Positions 53,337-63,106 of a DNA stretch of 64,000 nt are shown here, piece after piece. Origin of the DNA: UBA966 sp046350355 (GTDB lineage Bacteria; Planctomycetota; Phycisphaerae; Phycisphaerales; SM1A02); contig JAXMAN010000002.1 in NCBI GenBank assembly GCA_046350355.1, positions 744,001 to 808,000 of the forward strand, read 5' to 3'. Position numbers and translations under genes: made by a program. The notes under the pieces are model-generated. The model did no database searches and was not told the origin of the DNA. It worked only from the letters and a program-made list of their open reading frames with translations. Position 1 is the first letter of the stretch; each line of letters starts with the position of its first letter.

Positions 53337-55169
53337 CTACTCCTCGGAACCCTCGTCGCGGTCGAGGAAGCTCTGCAGGCGCTGCCGGCGCACCGGGTGC
53401 TGCAGCTTGCGGATCGCCTTGTTCTCCACCTGGCGCACGCGCTCGCGCGTCACCTTGAAGATGCGGCCGACCTCCTCGAGCGTGTAGGTGTAGCCGTCGC
53501 CGATGCCGTAGCGCAGCTTCAGGATCTCGCGCTCGCGGTAGGTGAGGGTCTTGAGGACGTCGTTGATGCGCTGGCGCAGCAGCTCGCTCGAGGCGCTCTC
53601 GTGCGGGCTTTCCTGCTTCTCGTCCTCGATGAAGTCGCCGAAGTGGCTGTCCTCGCTCTCGCCGACCGGACGGTCGAGCGAGATCGGATGCCGGCTGACC
53701 TTCATGACGCGGCGCGTCTCCTCGATGGGCATCTTCGCGCGCAGCGCGATCTCCTCCACCGTGGGCTCGCGGCCGAGCTCCTGCAGCAGGTGCTTCTGGA
53801 TCGTGCGCAGCTTCGACATCGTCTCGATCATGTGCACCGGCACGCGGATCGTGCGGGCGTGGTCGGCGATGGCGCGCGTGATCGCCTGGCGGATCCACCA
53901 GGTCGCGTAGGTGCTGAACTTGTAGCCGCGCTTGTACTCGTACTTGTCCACCGCGCGCATGAGGCCGGTGTTGCCCTCCTGGATGATGTCCAGGAAGGGG
54001 AGCCCGCGGTTGCGGTACTTCTTGGCGATGCTCACGACCAGGCGCAGGTTTCCGCCGGAGAGGTCGCGCTTGGCCTGCTCGTACTCGAAGAAGGCGCGCT
54101 CGATGCCGCGCACGCGGCGGTCGAGGGCCCCCGGATCCTCCAGGACCATGCTCCGGAGCCCGTCCACCTCGTCGCGCATGACCTGCACGTCCTCGGGGTC
54201 GAAGCGGTCCGGATGCTTCTCCGCCTTCTTGAGCTGGTGCTGGATCTCCTTGACCTTCTTGTCCACGCCCTGCAGCTTGCGCAGCAGCGGCTGGATGCGG
54301 CTCGTGCGCAGGCAGCACTCCTCGAGGAGCACCGCGATCTTGCGGCGGTTGTGGTCGAGCTGGCGCTGGAGCGGATGTCGCTTGGCCTCGCTCGTGGTCG
54401 CGTCCATCTGCTCGAAGATCTCGCGGTTGCGCTGCAGCAGGCGCTCGACCGTTGGGACGTTCGAGGGGATGCGCGCCGCGATCGTCTCCTTGTGGTTCTC
54501 CTCCGCGGTGGAGATGCGCATCGTGCGGTCGAAGGGGAGGGTGCCCGCATGGACCTGCTTGAGGATCTGCACCGCGAGCTGCGCGGCGAAGTCGCTCGCG
54601 AGCGTCAGGCGGCGGAAGCACATGCGCGTGGTCTCGATCTTCTTCGCGAGGCGGATCTCCTCCTCGCGCGTGAGCAGCGGGATCGTGCCCATCTGCGTCA
54701 GGTACATCCGGATCGGATCGTCGATGCGCTTGGAGCCCTGCTCGGCGAGCGCGGCCTCCACGGCGGCCTGCGCCTCGGCGTCGTCGAGGATCTCCTCCTC
54801 CTCGGGCGCCTCGGGCAGGTGCGGCTCGTCGTCGAAGCCGGCGTCGAAGTCGACCGGAGGACCGTCCTCCTCCTCGATCATCTGGACCTTCGGCGGCTTG
54901 CTCGGCTTGCGCTCGTCGCGCTGGAACTTCAGGTTGGTCTGCAGCGGCGCCTCGAACATCTCCCACCCGTGCCGCTTCCGCTCGATCTCGTCGATGAGAT
55001 CGATGTTCAGCTCCTCCAGCAGGACGATCATCTCGTCGACCTTCTCGGGCTCGACGAACTCGTCGGGGACGCAGCGGATGTACTCCTCGTACGTGATCCA
55101 CTTGCGCCCGCGGCCGAGTTCGACCAGCTGGCGGAGGACGGGGGTGAGGTCGGAGAGGGCGAGTGACAC
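53337..55169 (-). CDS. rpoD: primary sigma factor (RpoD/SigA)
   Basis: Housekeeping sigma-70, 610 aa. The N-terminal region 1.1-like domain (residues 1-70; LRQLVELGRGRKWITYEEYI) is followed by an acidic linker (PEAPEEEEILDDAEAQAAVE). Region 1.2 is DDPIRMYLTQMGTIPLLTREEE, and a large non-conserved domain spans about 200-370. Region 2 is SGGNLRLVVSIAKKYRNRGLPF to TWWIRQAITRAIADHARTIR, and region 4.2 is YTLEEVGRIFKVTRERVRQVENKAIRKL. These fully conserved 2.4 and 4.2 helices should recognise standard -10/-35 elements. GTG 55169 is the start. dnaG ends 94 nt after it on the opposite side in the same direction, giving the classic dnaG-rpoD order. Confidence 0.96.
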   Translation of the reverse strand: MSLALSDLTPVLRQLVELGRGRKWITYEEYIRCVPDEFVEPEKVDEMIVLLEELNIDLIDEIERKRHGWEMFEAPLQTNLKFQRDERKPSKPPKVQMIEEEDGPPVDFDAGFDDEPHLPEAPEEEEILDDAEAQAAVEAALAEQGSKRIDDPIRMYLTQMGTIPLLTREEEIRLAKKIETTRMCFRRLTLASDFAAQLAVQILKQVHAGTLPFDRTMRISTAEENHKETIAARIPSNVPTVERLLQRNREIFEQMDATTSEAKRHPLQRQLDHNRRKIAVLLEECCLRTSRIQPLLRKLQGVDKKVKEIQHQLKKAEKHPDRFDPEDVQVMRDEVDGLRSMVLEDPGALDRRVRGIERAFFEYEQAKRDLSGGNLRLVVSIAKKYRNRGLPFLDIIQEGNTGLMRAVDKYEYKRGYKFSTYATWWIRQAITRAIADHARTIRVPVHMIETMSKLRTIQKHLLQELGREPTVEEIALRAKMPIEETRRVMKVSRHPISLDRPVGESEDSHFGDFIEDEKQESPHESASSELLRQRINDVLKTLTYREREILKLRYGIGDGYTYTLEEVGRIFKVTRERVRQVENKAIRKLQHPVRRQRLQSFLDRDEGSEE

Positions 55170-55263
55170 GGTGTGTTCCAGTCTTCAGTGAATGTGAAGC
55201 GTCGCGGAATCAGTGCAAATCGGTCTGTCGCAGGCTTCGAGGAGAAAAACGGGGGGAGGGATG

Positions 55264-57285
55264 CTAGGTCGTTCCTGAGGCGCCCGTCGAGGCGCCGCGC
55301 GTGGTTGGCGGACCTTGGCGGGAAGAAATGCCGGCGCCGCGGTCGCGCCGGCCGATGGCGGTCGGGTCAAGCCCGCGGGCCCGGATCTGCTCCAGACGCG
55401 CGGTGAAGGCCGCCGGATCGCTTCCGGAGGCCAAAGAGGACGGTTCGGCGCGCTTTGGGCGGCGGATCCGCTCGAAGGCGGCGAAGGCGTCGCGCAGGAG
55501 CTCCAGCGCCGCGTTTCCGGACGATGCGCGGGCGGCGCCGAGCATCAGCAGGTCCGCCGCGAGCGAGCGCGCCTGGGGGTCGTGCACCTCCGCGAGCAGC
55601 GTCTCGGCGGGGCAGGGCTCGGTGGATTCGAGCCAGGGATGCAGCGCCTCGTAGACGGCGCGCGTGGGCGGATCGAGCAGCGCCTCGGGGGTGAGCGCCT
55701 CGGCGAGCGGCAGCGAGCAGCCGTCCTCGAGCGCGACGCGCTCGCGGCCGAGCTCCGGATGCGCGACCAGCAGCGCGACGAGCCCGCGCTCGGCCTCGCG
55801 GCGCGCGCGCGCGGCGGGCGGCGCGAAGCCCTGCTCCTCGAGCGTGGGCGCGCGCAGCGGGGCGGGGGCGAGTTCGTCGCCGCGATCCACCGACTCAGCC
55901 TGACGCGCGCCCCTGGATCCAGGAGCTCGCTTCGCGAATGTCGCAAACGCTTCCTCGATCTTTCGAACCTCGATTCCGGCGATTGAGTCAATCCGGCGCA
56001 GCAGCATTTCGCGTCGCAGCCCGGTCAGGTTCTGAAACCCCAGCTCCGCAAGCTTCGAGAGCAGCGCCTCAAGCCGCTGCTGCTCGCTGCTCAGTCCGTG
56101 TGAGCGTTTGAACTCCTCCCGGAATCGCTTCCCGAGATAATGCAGCGCGTCCTCGCTTGCCTCGAGCGCGGTGTCGAAGCGCGCGCGTCCTCCCTCTTGG
56201 TGCAGCAGCTCGTCCGGGTCGAGCTCGTCGGGGAGCGTGCAGATACGCACATCCACCGGCTCGCTGAAGAAGACCTCCACCGCCCGGTCAGCAGCCTTCT
56301 GTCCCGCCGCATCGCCATCGAAGAGCAGCACAATGCGGTCGCAGAGGCGCTTGAGCATGCGCGCATGGTCACGCGTGAGCGCGGTGCCAAGCGTCGCGAC
56401 GGCGTTGGTGACGCCCGCTTCGTGGCAGGCGATCACGTCCGTATACCCCTCGCAGATGATGACTTCCTTCTTCTCCAGGATGCTCTTCTTCGCCAGGTGC
56501 AGCCCGTACAGCCCGCGTCCCTTGTGGAAGACGCCGCTTTCCGGGGAATTCAGGTACTTCGGCTGGTCCTGCGGGTCGATCTGGCGCGCGCCGAAGGCGA
56601 TGGGGGCGCCCAGCTCGTCGCAGATGGGGAAGATCACGCGGTTGCGGAAGCCGTCGATCGGACCCTGGCGTCCGTCGCGCACGAGCCCCGCGGCGCGGAA
56701 GGCGTCGGGCTCGGGGAGCGCGTCCTCGCCGCGCGCGGCGGCGCCGCCCAGGTGCGCGCGCAGGCGCTCGAGGTGCCGCACGAAGCCGTCCCACGAGTCG
56801 GGGGCCGCGCCCAGGCCGAAGCGCTCGCGCATCTCCGCGGAGATGCCGCGCGCGTCCAGCGCGGCGCGCGCGGCCGCGCCCGCCTCCGGATGCGCGAGCA
56901 CGCGGCGGAAGTAGGTGGCCGCCGCGGCGTTGGCGCGCAGCAGCGCGCGTCGTCCGCCGCCGGCCGCGTCCTCGGAGCGCGTCTGGCGCAGCTCGATGCC
57001 GGCCCGCTCGGCGAGCGCGCGCAGCGCGTCGATGAACTCCATCTTGTGGAAGTTCATCATGAAGTCGATGGCGTTCCCCGCGGCGCCGCAGCTGAAGCAC
57101 TTGTAGAAGCCGGAGCCCTTGTGCGTCACCACCGCGAGCGAGGGCGTGCGGTCGTCGTGGAACGGACACAGGCCGACATGCTCGCGCCCCTTGGGGCGCA
57201 GCTGCACGTGCTCGCCGATGAGCGCGACCAGGTCGGTCGCGTCGAGCACGCGGTCGCGATCGGAGATGCCTGCGGTGCCTGCCAC
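55264..57285 (-). CDS. dnaG: DNA primase
   Basis: Synthesises RNA primers at the replication fork, 673 aa. The N-terminal CHC2 zinc domain (GLCPFHDDRTPSL, YKCFSCGAAGNAIDF) is followed by the catalytic core with GRGLYGLHLAKK and TOPRIM motifs ICEGYTDVIACHEAG and LLFDGDAAGQKAA. The C-terminal helicase-binding domain is divergent and Ala-rich. GTG 57285 has a CAGGAA Shine-Dalgarno-like element. It lies just upstream of rpoD, the ancestral macromolecular-synthesis pairing, with a long region upstream that holds a good promoter match. Confidence 0.96.
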   Translation of the reverse strand: MAGTAGISDRDRVLDATDLVALIGEHVQLRPKGREHVGLCPFHDDRTPSLAVVTHKGSGFYKCFSCGAAGNAIDFMMNFHKMEFIDALRALAERAGIELRQTRSEDAAGGGRRALLRANAAAATYFRRVLAHPEAGAAARAALDARGISAEMRERFGLGAAPDSWDGFVRHLERLRAHLGGAAARGEDALPEPDAFRAAGLVRDGRQGPIDGFRNRVIFPICDELGAPIAFGARQIDPQDQPKYLNSPESGVFHKGRGLYGLHLAKKSILEKKEVIICEGYTDVIACHEAGVTNAVATLGTALTRDHARMLKRLCDRIVLLFDGDAAGQKAADRAVEVFFSEPVDVRICTLPDELDPDELLHQEGGRARFDTALEASEDALHYLGKRFREEFKRSHGLSSEQQRLEALLSKLAELGFQNLTGLRREMLLRRIDSIAGIEVRKIEEAFATFAKRAPGSRGARQAESVDRGDELAPAPLRAPTLEEQGFAPPAARARREAERGLVALLVAHPELGRERVALEDGCSLPLAEALTPEALLDPPTRAVYEALHPWLESTEPCPAETLLAEVHDPQARSLAADLLMLGAARASSGNAALELLRDAFAAFERIRRPKRAEPSSLASGSDPAAFTARLEQIRARGLDPTAIGRRDRGAGISSRQGPPTTRGASTGASGTT

Positions 57286-57747
57286 GGTCGTTCCTGCGCG
57301 CCCGATGCCGGGCGCGGTGCCTCAACCTGGCGCGGACGCGGCGGAGGCCGCGATCCGAGCCGTCGCGCGGTCCCACAAGGACCGCACGCAAACCGAGAGG
57401 GTGCAACGCACACAACGCGCGATCGGATCGCCGTGTGTGGCGATCTCGCACAACCTCGGGCTGGTCTCCGTCCGGCGCACAGCCGCGGACCGATTTCCAG
57501 ACGTGGTGCCCACTCCGCAGGCGAGGGGGCGTTTCGCGGGGGAAGGCGGTGTTTGCTCGGGGCCGGGTCGCCGCAATGGCGCCGCTGATGGCACGCTCGA
57601 GCCAGGAGGTCCGCCGCGAAGTCGGGAGAGTCTATGCGTGAATCGGAAGCAGTCAAATAATCCTCAGAAACTTCACCGGAGAAGGTCTCCGGCATCGTGC
57701 GCGGCGCGCGCGCACGGGCCCGCCGCTGCCGCGCGCCGCGCGCCGCG
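57286..57747. other. long non-coding leader region upstream of dnaG
   Basis: About 460 nt with no ORF I can support on either strand. It contains a lower-GC island at 57630-57690 with a promoter match for dnaG (separate entry) and a short hairpin CCGGAGA-AGG-TCTCCGG at 57676-57692. The rest (57300-57620), between that promoter and the dnaG start, would be transcribed as a 5' leader. Confidence 0.5.
57629..57656 (-). promoter_or_regulatory. sigma-70 promoter candidate for dnaG
   Basis: On the minus strand TTGACT (57651-57656), a 16-nt spacer, then TAGACT (57629-57634), in a local A/T-rich patch. The transcript would carry a leader of about 335 nt before GTG 57285. Confidence 0.5.
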
Positions 57748-57783
57748 CCAAAAGCGCGACAGGCCGCCCGTCGTGGCGGCCTG
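57748..57783 (-). terminator. terminator after rpmB
   Basis: A 9-bp stem CAGGCCGCC / GGCGGCCTG with a 6-nt loop, followed on the minus strand by TCGCGCTTTTGG. It lies 29 nt after the rpmB stop. Confidence 0.65.
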
Positions 57784-57811
57784 CCGGTGGATGCGGTTTG
57801 CGTGGCGCGGT

Positions 57812-58096
57812 TCAGCGGCCGGAGGCGCGGGCCTCGCGCTGCTCGCGCGTGTACGTGTACTTGCGCTTCATCGGCTTGACGACCAGGCCCTGGCGGATGG
57901 CGCGGACCGAGGCGCGCACGCGCGTCGGCGTGCCGTCGATCATCGTGTCCACCGACTGCAGGTTCGGCTTGAAGGTGCGCTTCTTGATCGAGGTCGTCTT
58001 CAGGCCGACGCCGCCGAGGTACTTCGCCTTGCCGCGGATCTTGATCGTGTTGCCGGAAGAGGTCTTGGCGCCGGTGAAGTGGCAGACGCGGGGCAT
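57812..58096 (-). CDS. rpmB: 50S ribosomal protein L28
   Basis: A 94-aa L28 with MPRVCHFTGAKTSSGNTIKI at the N-terminus (a variant of the usual CxxTGK motif, one Cys left), LKTTSIKKRTFKPNLQSVDT in the middle, and RVRASVRAIRQGL before a basic C-terminus. It is of normal length for a bacterial L28 with a C-terminal extension. It is a stand-alone gene with its own terminator. The longer upstream frame is not coding in character. Confidence 0.93.
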   Translation of the reverse strand: MPRVCHFTGAKTSSGNTIKIRGKAKYLGGVGLKTTSIKKRTFKPNLQSVDTMIDGTPTRVRASVRAIRQGLVVKPMKRKYTYTREQREARASGR

Positions 58097-58214
58097 GGGT
58101 CGTTCCTTCGAAAGTGGCCCCGCTGGACGCAGCTGGGGCAAGATCGGGGAGTGTAGAAGCACCGGGCGCGACGCGCAAGGTGCGTCGCGCCCGGGGAGCG
58201 GATGGTCCGATCGG

Positions 58215-59063
58215 TTACGGGACTTCGGGGCTGCGCTCGCCCTCGGCGCCCCCGGCATGGCCGGCGGTCGAGGCGATCACCCGCACCCCGATCTCGGGGT
58301 TGGGGAAGACGGCGCCGCGGGGGCGGGCGCAGAGGCAGGAGACGACGGTGTTGGCGGTGGTCGCGACGCCCGCGCCGGTCTCGCGGCGCGCGCGCGCCTG
58401 GGCGAGCACGCCCTCGACCTGCGCCATGAGCTCGCGCACGGCGGCGGCCTCCTCGTCGGTGAGCGTCTCCCAGCGGGTGAACTCGACCTCCTCGGGACCC
58501 TCGTCGCCCTCGCGGGCGAGCATGCGCCCCGACTCGCTGCGGCGCTCGTCCGCCCACGACTCGCCCAGCTTGCGCAGGCGGCGCATGTCGCGGGTGCTCG
58601 CGCTGTCGCACTCGACGACGACGCGCGCGGTGCAGGCGCGGTAGATCGCGGGGCGGCGTCCGCCGCGGAAGCGCTCGGACTCGGGGACCGGCGCGGCCTC
58701 GGAGGCGATCAGCCCCGCGGCCTCGAGCCGGTCGAGGTGGTAGTAGAGCGCCGTGCAGCTGGTCTCCAGCGCGTCCGCGAGGTCGCGGGCGCTGCAGCCG
58801 CCCGAGGCGCGGATCGCCTCGAAGAGCCGCATGCGAAAGGGCGAGCGGAGCGAATCCCAGTGCTCGGGGACGCGTGCACGAAGCACCGCGGCGCCGGCAA
58901 GGGCCGCGTCGATCGCCTGGTCGGGCGTCTCCTCGCTGCGGCTGAAGAAGGGGACGGTCTCGGAGTCGTGGCTGCGCGCGGTGCGCGCGCGCCGACGGGC
59001 CTTGCGCTCAGGAAACTGCTCCTGCGGCGAGGCGTCCGTGGAGGGCGGGGCGATCTGCGACAT
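58215..59063 (-). CDS. ArsR-like winged-helix transcriptional regulator
   Basis: A 282-aa DNA-binding protein. The N-terminal 60 residues are basic and disordered (PERKARRRARTARSHDSE). The winged HTH at about 75-130 (SLRSPFRMRLFEAIRASGG, CSARDLADALETSCTALYYHLDRLEAAGLI, GRRPAIYRA) is of the ArsR/HTH_20 type. The C-terminal effector region (VEFTRWETLTDEEAAAVREL) is helical and ends in a Cys-containing segment (TVVSCLCARPRG). ATG 59063 has a GAGGAGAG Shine-Dalgarno sequence. Its target is unknown. Confidence 0.85.
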   Translation of the reverse strand: MSQIAPPSTDASPQEQFPERKARRRARTARSHDSETVPFFSRSEETPDQAIDAALAGAAVLRARVPEHWDSLRSPFRMRLFEAIRASGGCSARDLADALETSCTALYYHLDRLEAAGLIASEAAPVPESERFRGGRRPAIYRACTARVVVECDSASTRDMRRLRKLGESWADERRSESGRMLAREGDEGPEEVEFTRWETLTDEEAAAVRELMAQVEGVLAQARARRETGAGVATTANTVVSCLCARPRGAVFPNPEIGVRVIASTAGHAGGAEGERSPEVP

Positions 59064-59118
59064 GACGGCGGCTCTCCTCTCGGGCCGCTGCTGGGGTCTC
59101 CCGAATCCCCCGCGTCAC

Positions 59119-59627
59119 TCAAGGAGAAACGGCCAATCCAGCGGCCTGCACGAGGTACGCGAGCTCCGCTGCGTCCGTGTGATCGAAGCTCGAAAAGTCG
59201 TGGCTATCCAGATCAAGCACCCCCCAGCAGGCCCCGGAGGCCTCCGTGCAGGGGATCACGACCTCGCTCATGTCCCGGGGATCGCAGGCGATGTAGCCCT
59301 CCCCCAGTTCCCGGACATCCTTCACCACCAGCACCTGCGCGCTGAGCAGGCAGGCGCCGCAGGCTCCGTGCAGCCCGATGGGCGAGCACGCGGGCTTGGG
59401 CTCGCGCGGCCCCAGCGTGAGGCGCGCGTGCTCGGGGCCGCAGGGATCGTCGACGTAGAAGCCCATCCAGCTCACGCCCGTGGGCGCGAGCGCCGGCCAG
59501 AGCAGCGCGATGAATGCGGCCATCCGCTCCTGGCGCGTGGGCAGCGCGGCGATCGCCGCGGCGCGCGGGCGCAGCGAGGCGTAGTCGCGCGGTGCGCGCG
59601 GGCCGCGTCCGGGCGCCGCCTCCGCGC

Positions 59628-59631
<4 letters not shown>
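59119..59631 (-). CDS. GAF-domain protein, free methionine-(R)-sulfoxide reductase-like
   Basis: A 170-aa single GAF domain of the fRMsr (YebR) type, which repairs free Met-R-sulfoxide with thioredoxin. Matching landmarks are WMGFYVDD, GLHGACGACLLSAQVLVVKDVREL (first Cys pair), GYIACDPRDMSEVVIP (resolving or catalytic Cys in the ACD.R..SE motif) and GVLDLDSHDFSSFD. The catalytic Cys in ACD is present. The start ATG 59631 overlaps the clpX stop (ATGA), so it is co-translated with a stress protease subunit. Confidence 0.85.
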
Positions 59632-61073
<1,442 letters not shown>

Positions 61074-61202
61074 GCGGTGCGCTCCTCGGTTCTGCGGCGT
61101 GGCGGTGCGGATCGACATGGAGTCTATCGGTCGCCTCCGCGCGCGGCTGCACGCGAAGCGGCGATCCGCGCGCGCATCGCGCGCCTTCCCCGGCGACCGC
61201 CC

Positions 61203-61520
61203 TTATCGGGCGGAGCGTCCCTTCGCGTCGGGACCGCTCCAGTCGGTGCCCCCGCGCCGCTCCCGCTCGCGCTGCGCGGCGCGGCGGGTCTTCTGGATGA
61301 GCGAGTCGCGCGCGGTGTCGAACTCGCGCTGCGTGATCTCGCCGCGCTCGAACATCGCGCGCAGCTCCTCGAGGGTGAACGCCGAGGGCGAGCTGGAGAT
61401 GGGCCCGCGCGCCATGCGCCGGGCCCAGAAGATCACGCTGCTGCCGATCACGATCATCGCGACGATCGCGATGATCCCGAACCAGAAAGCCGACCCCGAG
61501 CCGGTCTCCAGTGCCAGCAC
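61203..61520 (-). CDS. SHOCT-domain single-pass membrane protein
   Basis: A 105-aa protein. One N-terminal membrane helix (AFWFGIIAIVAMIVIGSSVIFWA) is followed by a short linker and a SHOCT-like motif FTLEELRAMFERGEITQREFDTARDSLI, then a basic C-terminus. SHOCT motifs commonly mediate oligomerisation. The GTG start lies 7 nt after the tig stop, so it is probably co-transcribed with tig and clpX. Confidence 0.8.
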   Translation of the reverse strand: MLALETGSGSAFWFGIIAIVAMIVIGSSVIFWARRMARGPISSSPSAFTLEELRAMFERGEITQREFDTARDSLIQKTRRAAQRERERRGGTDWSGPDAKGRSAR

Positions 61521-61527
61521 GGGCGGA

Positions 61528-62958
61528 TCACTCCTTCGCGGCGCCCTTTGCGGGCTTCTTCGCTCCGGCGCGCGCCTGCTGCTGGAGCTGCTTCTGGCGT
61601 TCGGCGACGTGCTTGTTCCACTCCTCGGCGGCGATCTCCTCGACCTTGGCCTTCTCGAGGACGCGGTCGAGGGTCTTGGCCTCGCGGATGGCGAGCGCCA
61701 TCTCGTTCAGGCGGCCGTTCTTCTCCAGCTCGGCGCGCACGGCGTCCGGGCGCATCTCGCGGGAGCGGGCCATCTGGACGATCGCGGCGTTGAGCTCGCC
61801 GTCGGTGACGCCGACGCCGAACTCCTGCGAGAGGCGGGCGAGGATGAAGAAGAGCTTCAGGCGGCGGCGCGTCTCGAGCTCGCTCGCGCCGCGGATCTCC
61901 GCGAGGCGGCGCTCGATCTCGTCGTCGTTGGCGCCCTGGCTGAGCATCTGCAGGCGCGCCATCTCGATGTTGCGCGCGACCTGCGCGCCCGACATCTTCT
62001 CGGGCAGCGGGAAGTCGACCTGGTCGACGAGCCACTCCGCGGCCTGCTCGCGCATCGCGGCGCGCTGCTCCTGGTCGCGGCGGCCTTCGAGGCCCAGCTT
62101 GACCTGCTGGCGCAGGTTCTCGATGTTGCCCAGGCCAAGCATCTCGGCGATCTTGTCCGCCTCGGCGGGCGCGATGCGCTCGGCCTGCGTCGGGGTGAAG
62201 GTGATCGTGATCTCGGCGCCGCGCAGCTCCTCGCGCTCGTGCGCCTCGGGGCCGGTGGTCGTGAAGGTGGCGGTGTCGCCGACCTTCTTGCCCATCAGCT
62301 TCGGTCCCAGGTCCTCGATGAGGAGGCCCAGGAGCTGGCCCTTGCCCTCGTCCTCCGCGTCGGGGACGACGACGAGCGCCTGCTCGGTCTCGAAGAAGGG
62401 ATCGGTCTTGGAGCCCTTCACGCGCACGGTCGCCTTGCCGAGCATGCGGTCGAGGTGCTCGAAGGGGCCCTCGATGCGCGCGGGGACGCCGAAGCGGTAG
62501 CCCAGGCGGCGGATCTCCTCGCCGACGTACTTGTCGGCGATCTCCGTCACCGGCTTCTTGACGCCCAGCGACTCGAGCTTGGGCATCGCGAACTCGGGGA
62601 CGATCTCGACGTCGAGCGTCAGGTTGATCGCCGCGCCGCGGCGGAACTCGGCCAGGCGCGAGGCCTCGTCGACCTCGGGCTCGCCGACGGGGTTGATCTT
62701 GTGCTCCTCGAGCGCCTTCTGGTACGCCTCGGAGAGGAGCTGCTGGCGCGCGTCCTGGAGGATCGCCTCGCCGAAGCGCTTCTCGATGAGCGCCGGCGGG
62801 GCGGCGCCGCGGCGGAAGCCCGGCAGCTGCGCGTCCGCGCGGACGGCGGCGAGCGCCTCCGCGATCTTGCGGTCGACGACCGCCGCGGGAATGGAGATCT
62901 TCAGGCGCTTCTTGGCGGGTCCGACGGTTTCGACGACGACGTTGGTCTCGGTGGACAT
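61528..62958 (-). CDS. tig: trigger factor
   Basis: Ribosome-associated chaperone of 476 aa. The N-terminal ribosome-binding domain has LKISIPAAVVDRKIAEALAA and the signature GFRRGAAPPALIEKRFGE (GFRxG..P). The FKBP-like PPIase region (about 170-290; GQLLGLLIEDLGPKLMGKK, GAEITITFTP) is diverged. The long helical C-terminal arm domain (NIENLRQQVKLGL, DFPLPEKMSGAQVARNIEMA) ends in a Lys/Ala tail. ATG 62958 starts MSTETN. The tig-SHOCT-clpX order resembles the common tig-clpP-clpX cluster without clpP. Confidence 0.93.
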   Translation of the reverse strand: MSTETNVVVETVGPAKKRLKISIPAAVVDRKIAEALAAVRADAQLPGFRRGAAPPALIEKRFGEAILQDARQQLLSEAYQKALEEHKINPVGEPEVDEASRLAEFRRGAAINLTLDVEIVPEFAMPKLESLGVKKPVTEIADKYVGEEIRRLGYRFGVPARIEGPFEHLDRMLGKATVRVKGSKTDPFFETEQALVVVPDAEDEGKGQLLGLLIEDLGPKLMGKKVGDTATFTTTGPEAHEREELRGAEITITFTPTQAERIAPAEADKIAEMLGLGNIENLRQQVKLGLEGRRDQEQRAAMREQAAEWLVDQVDFPLPEKMSGAQVARNIEMARLQMLSQGANDDEIERRLAEIRGASELETRRRLKLFFILARLSQEFGVGVTDGELNAAIVQMARSREMRPDAVRAELEKNGRLNEMALAIREAKTLDRVLEKAKVEEIAAEEWNKHVAERQKQLQQQARAGAKKPAKGAAKE

Positions 62959-63037
62959 GGCAGCAGCGGTGGGGTTCGGGGAAGGGGGAAAGGGAGACGA
63001 GTATACGGGGCAGGCGCATGGCGCCCCGCGCACCCGG

Positions 63038-63063
63038 AAAAACGCGCCCGCGGCGCCCGCGGG
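63038..63063 (-). terminator. terminator after the glutamine synthetase gene
   Basis: A 7-bp GC stem CCCGCGG / CCGCGGG with a 3-nt loop, then on the minus strand GCGCGTTTTT. It separates the glutamine synthetase from tig. Confidence 0.6.
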
Positions 63064-63106
63064 GCGGCCGGGGGGCCGTCCGCGAGCGCCGCGGCGCGGG
63101 AATCGC

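Noticed and set aside
57322..57594. 90-codon minus-strand frame between dnaG and rpmB
   Set aside because: Composition (Ala/Arg/Ser/Pro/Cys scatter) and codon third positions do not look coding, and no Shine-Dalgarno or -10 element fits its start.
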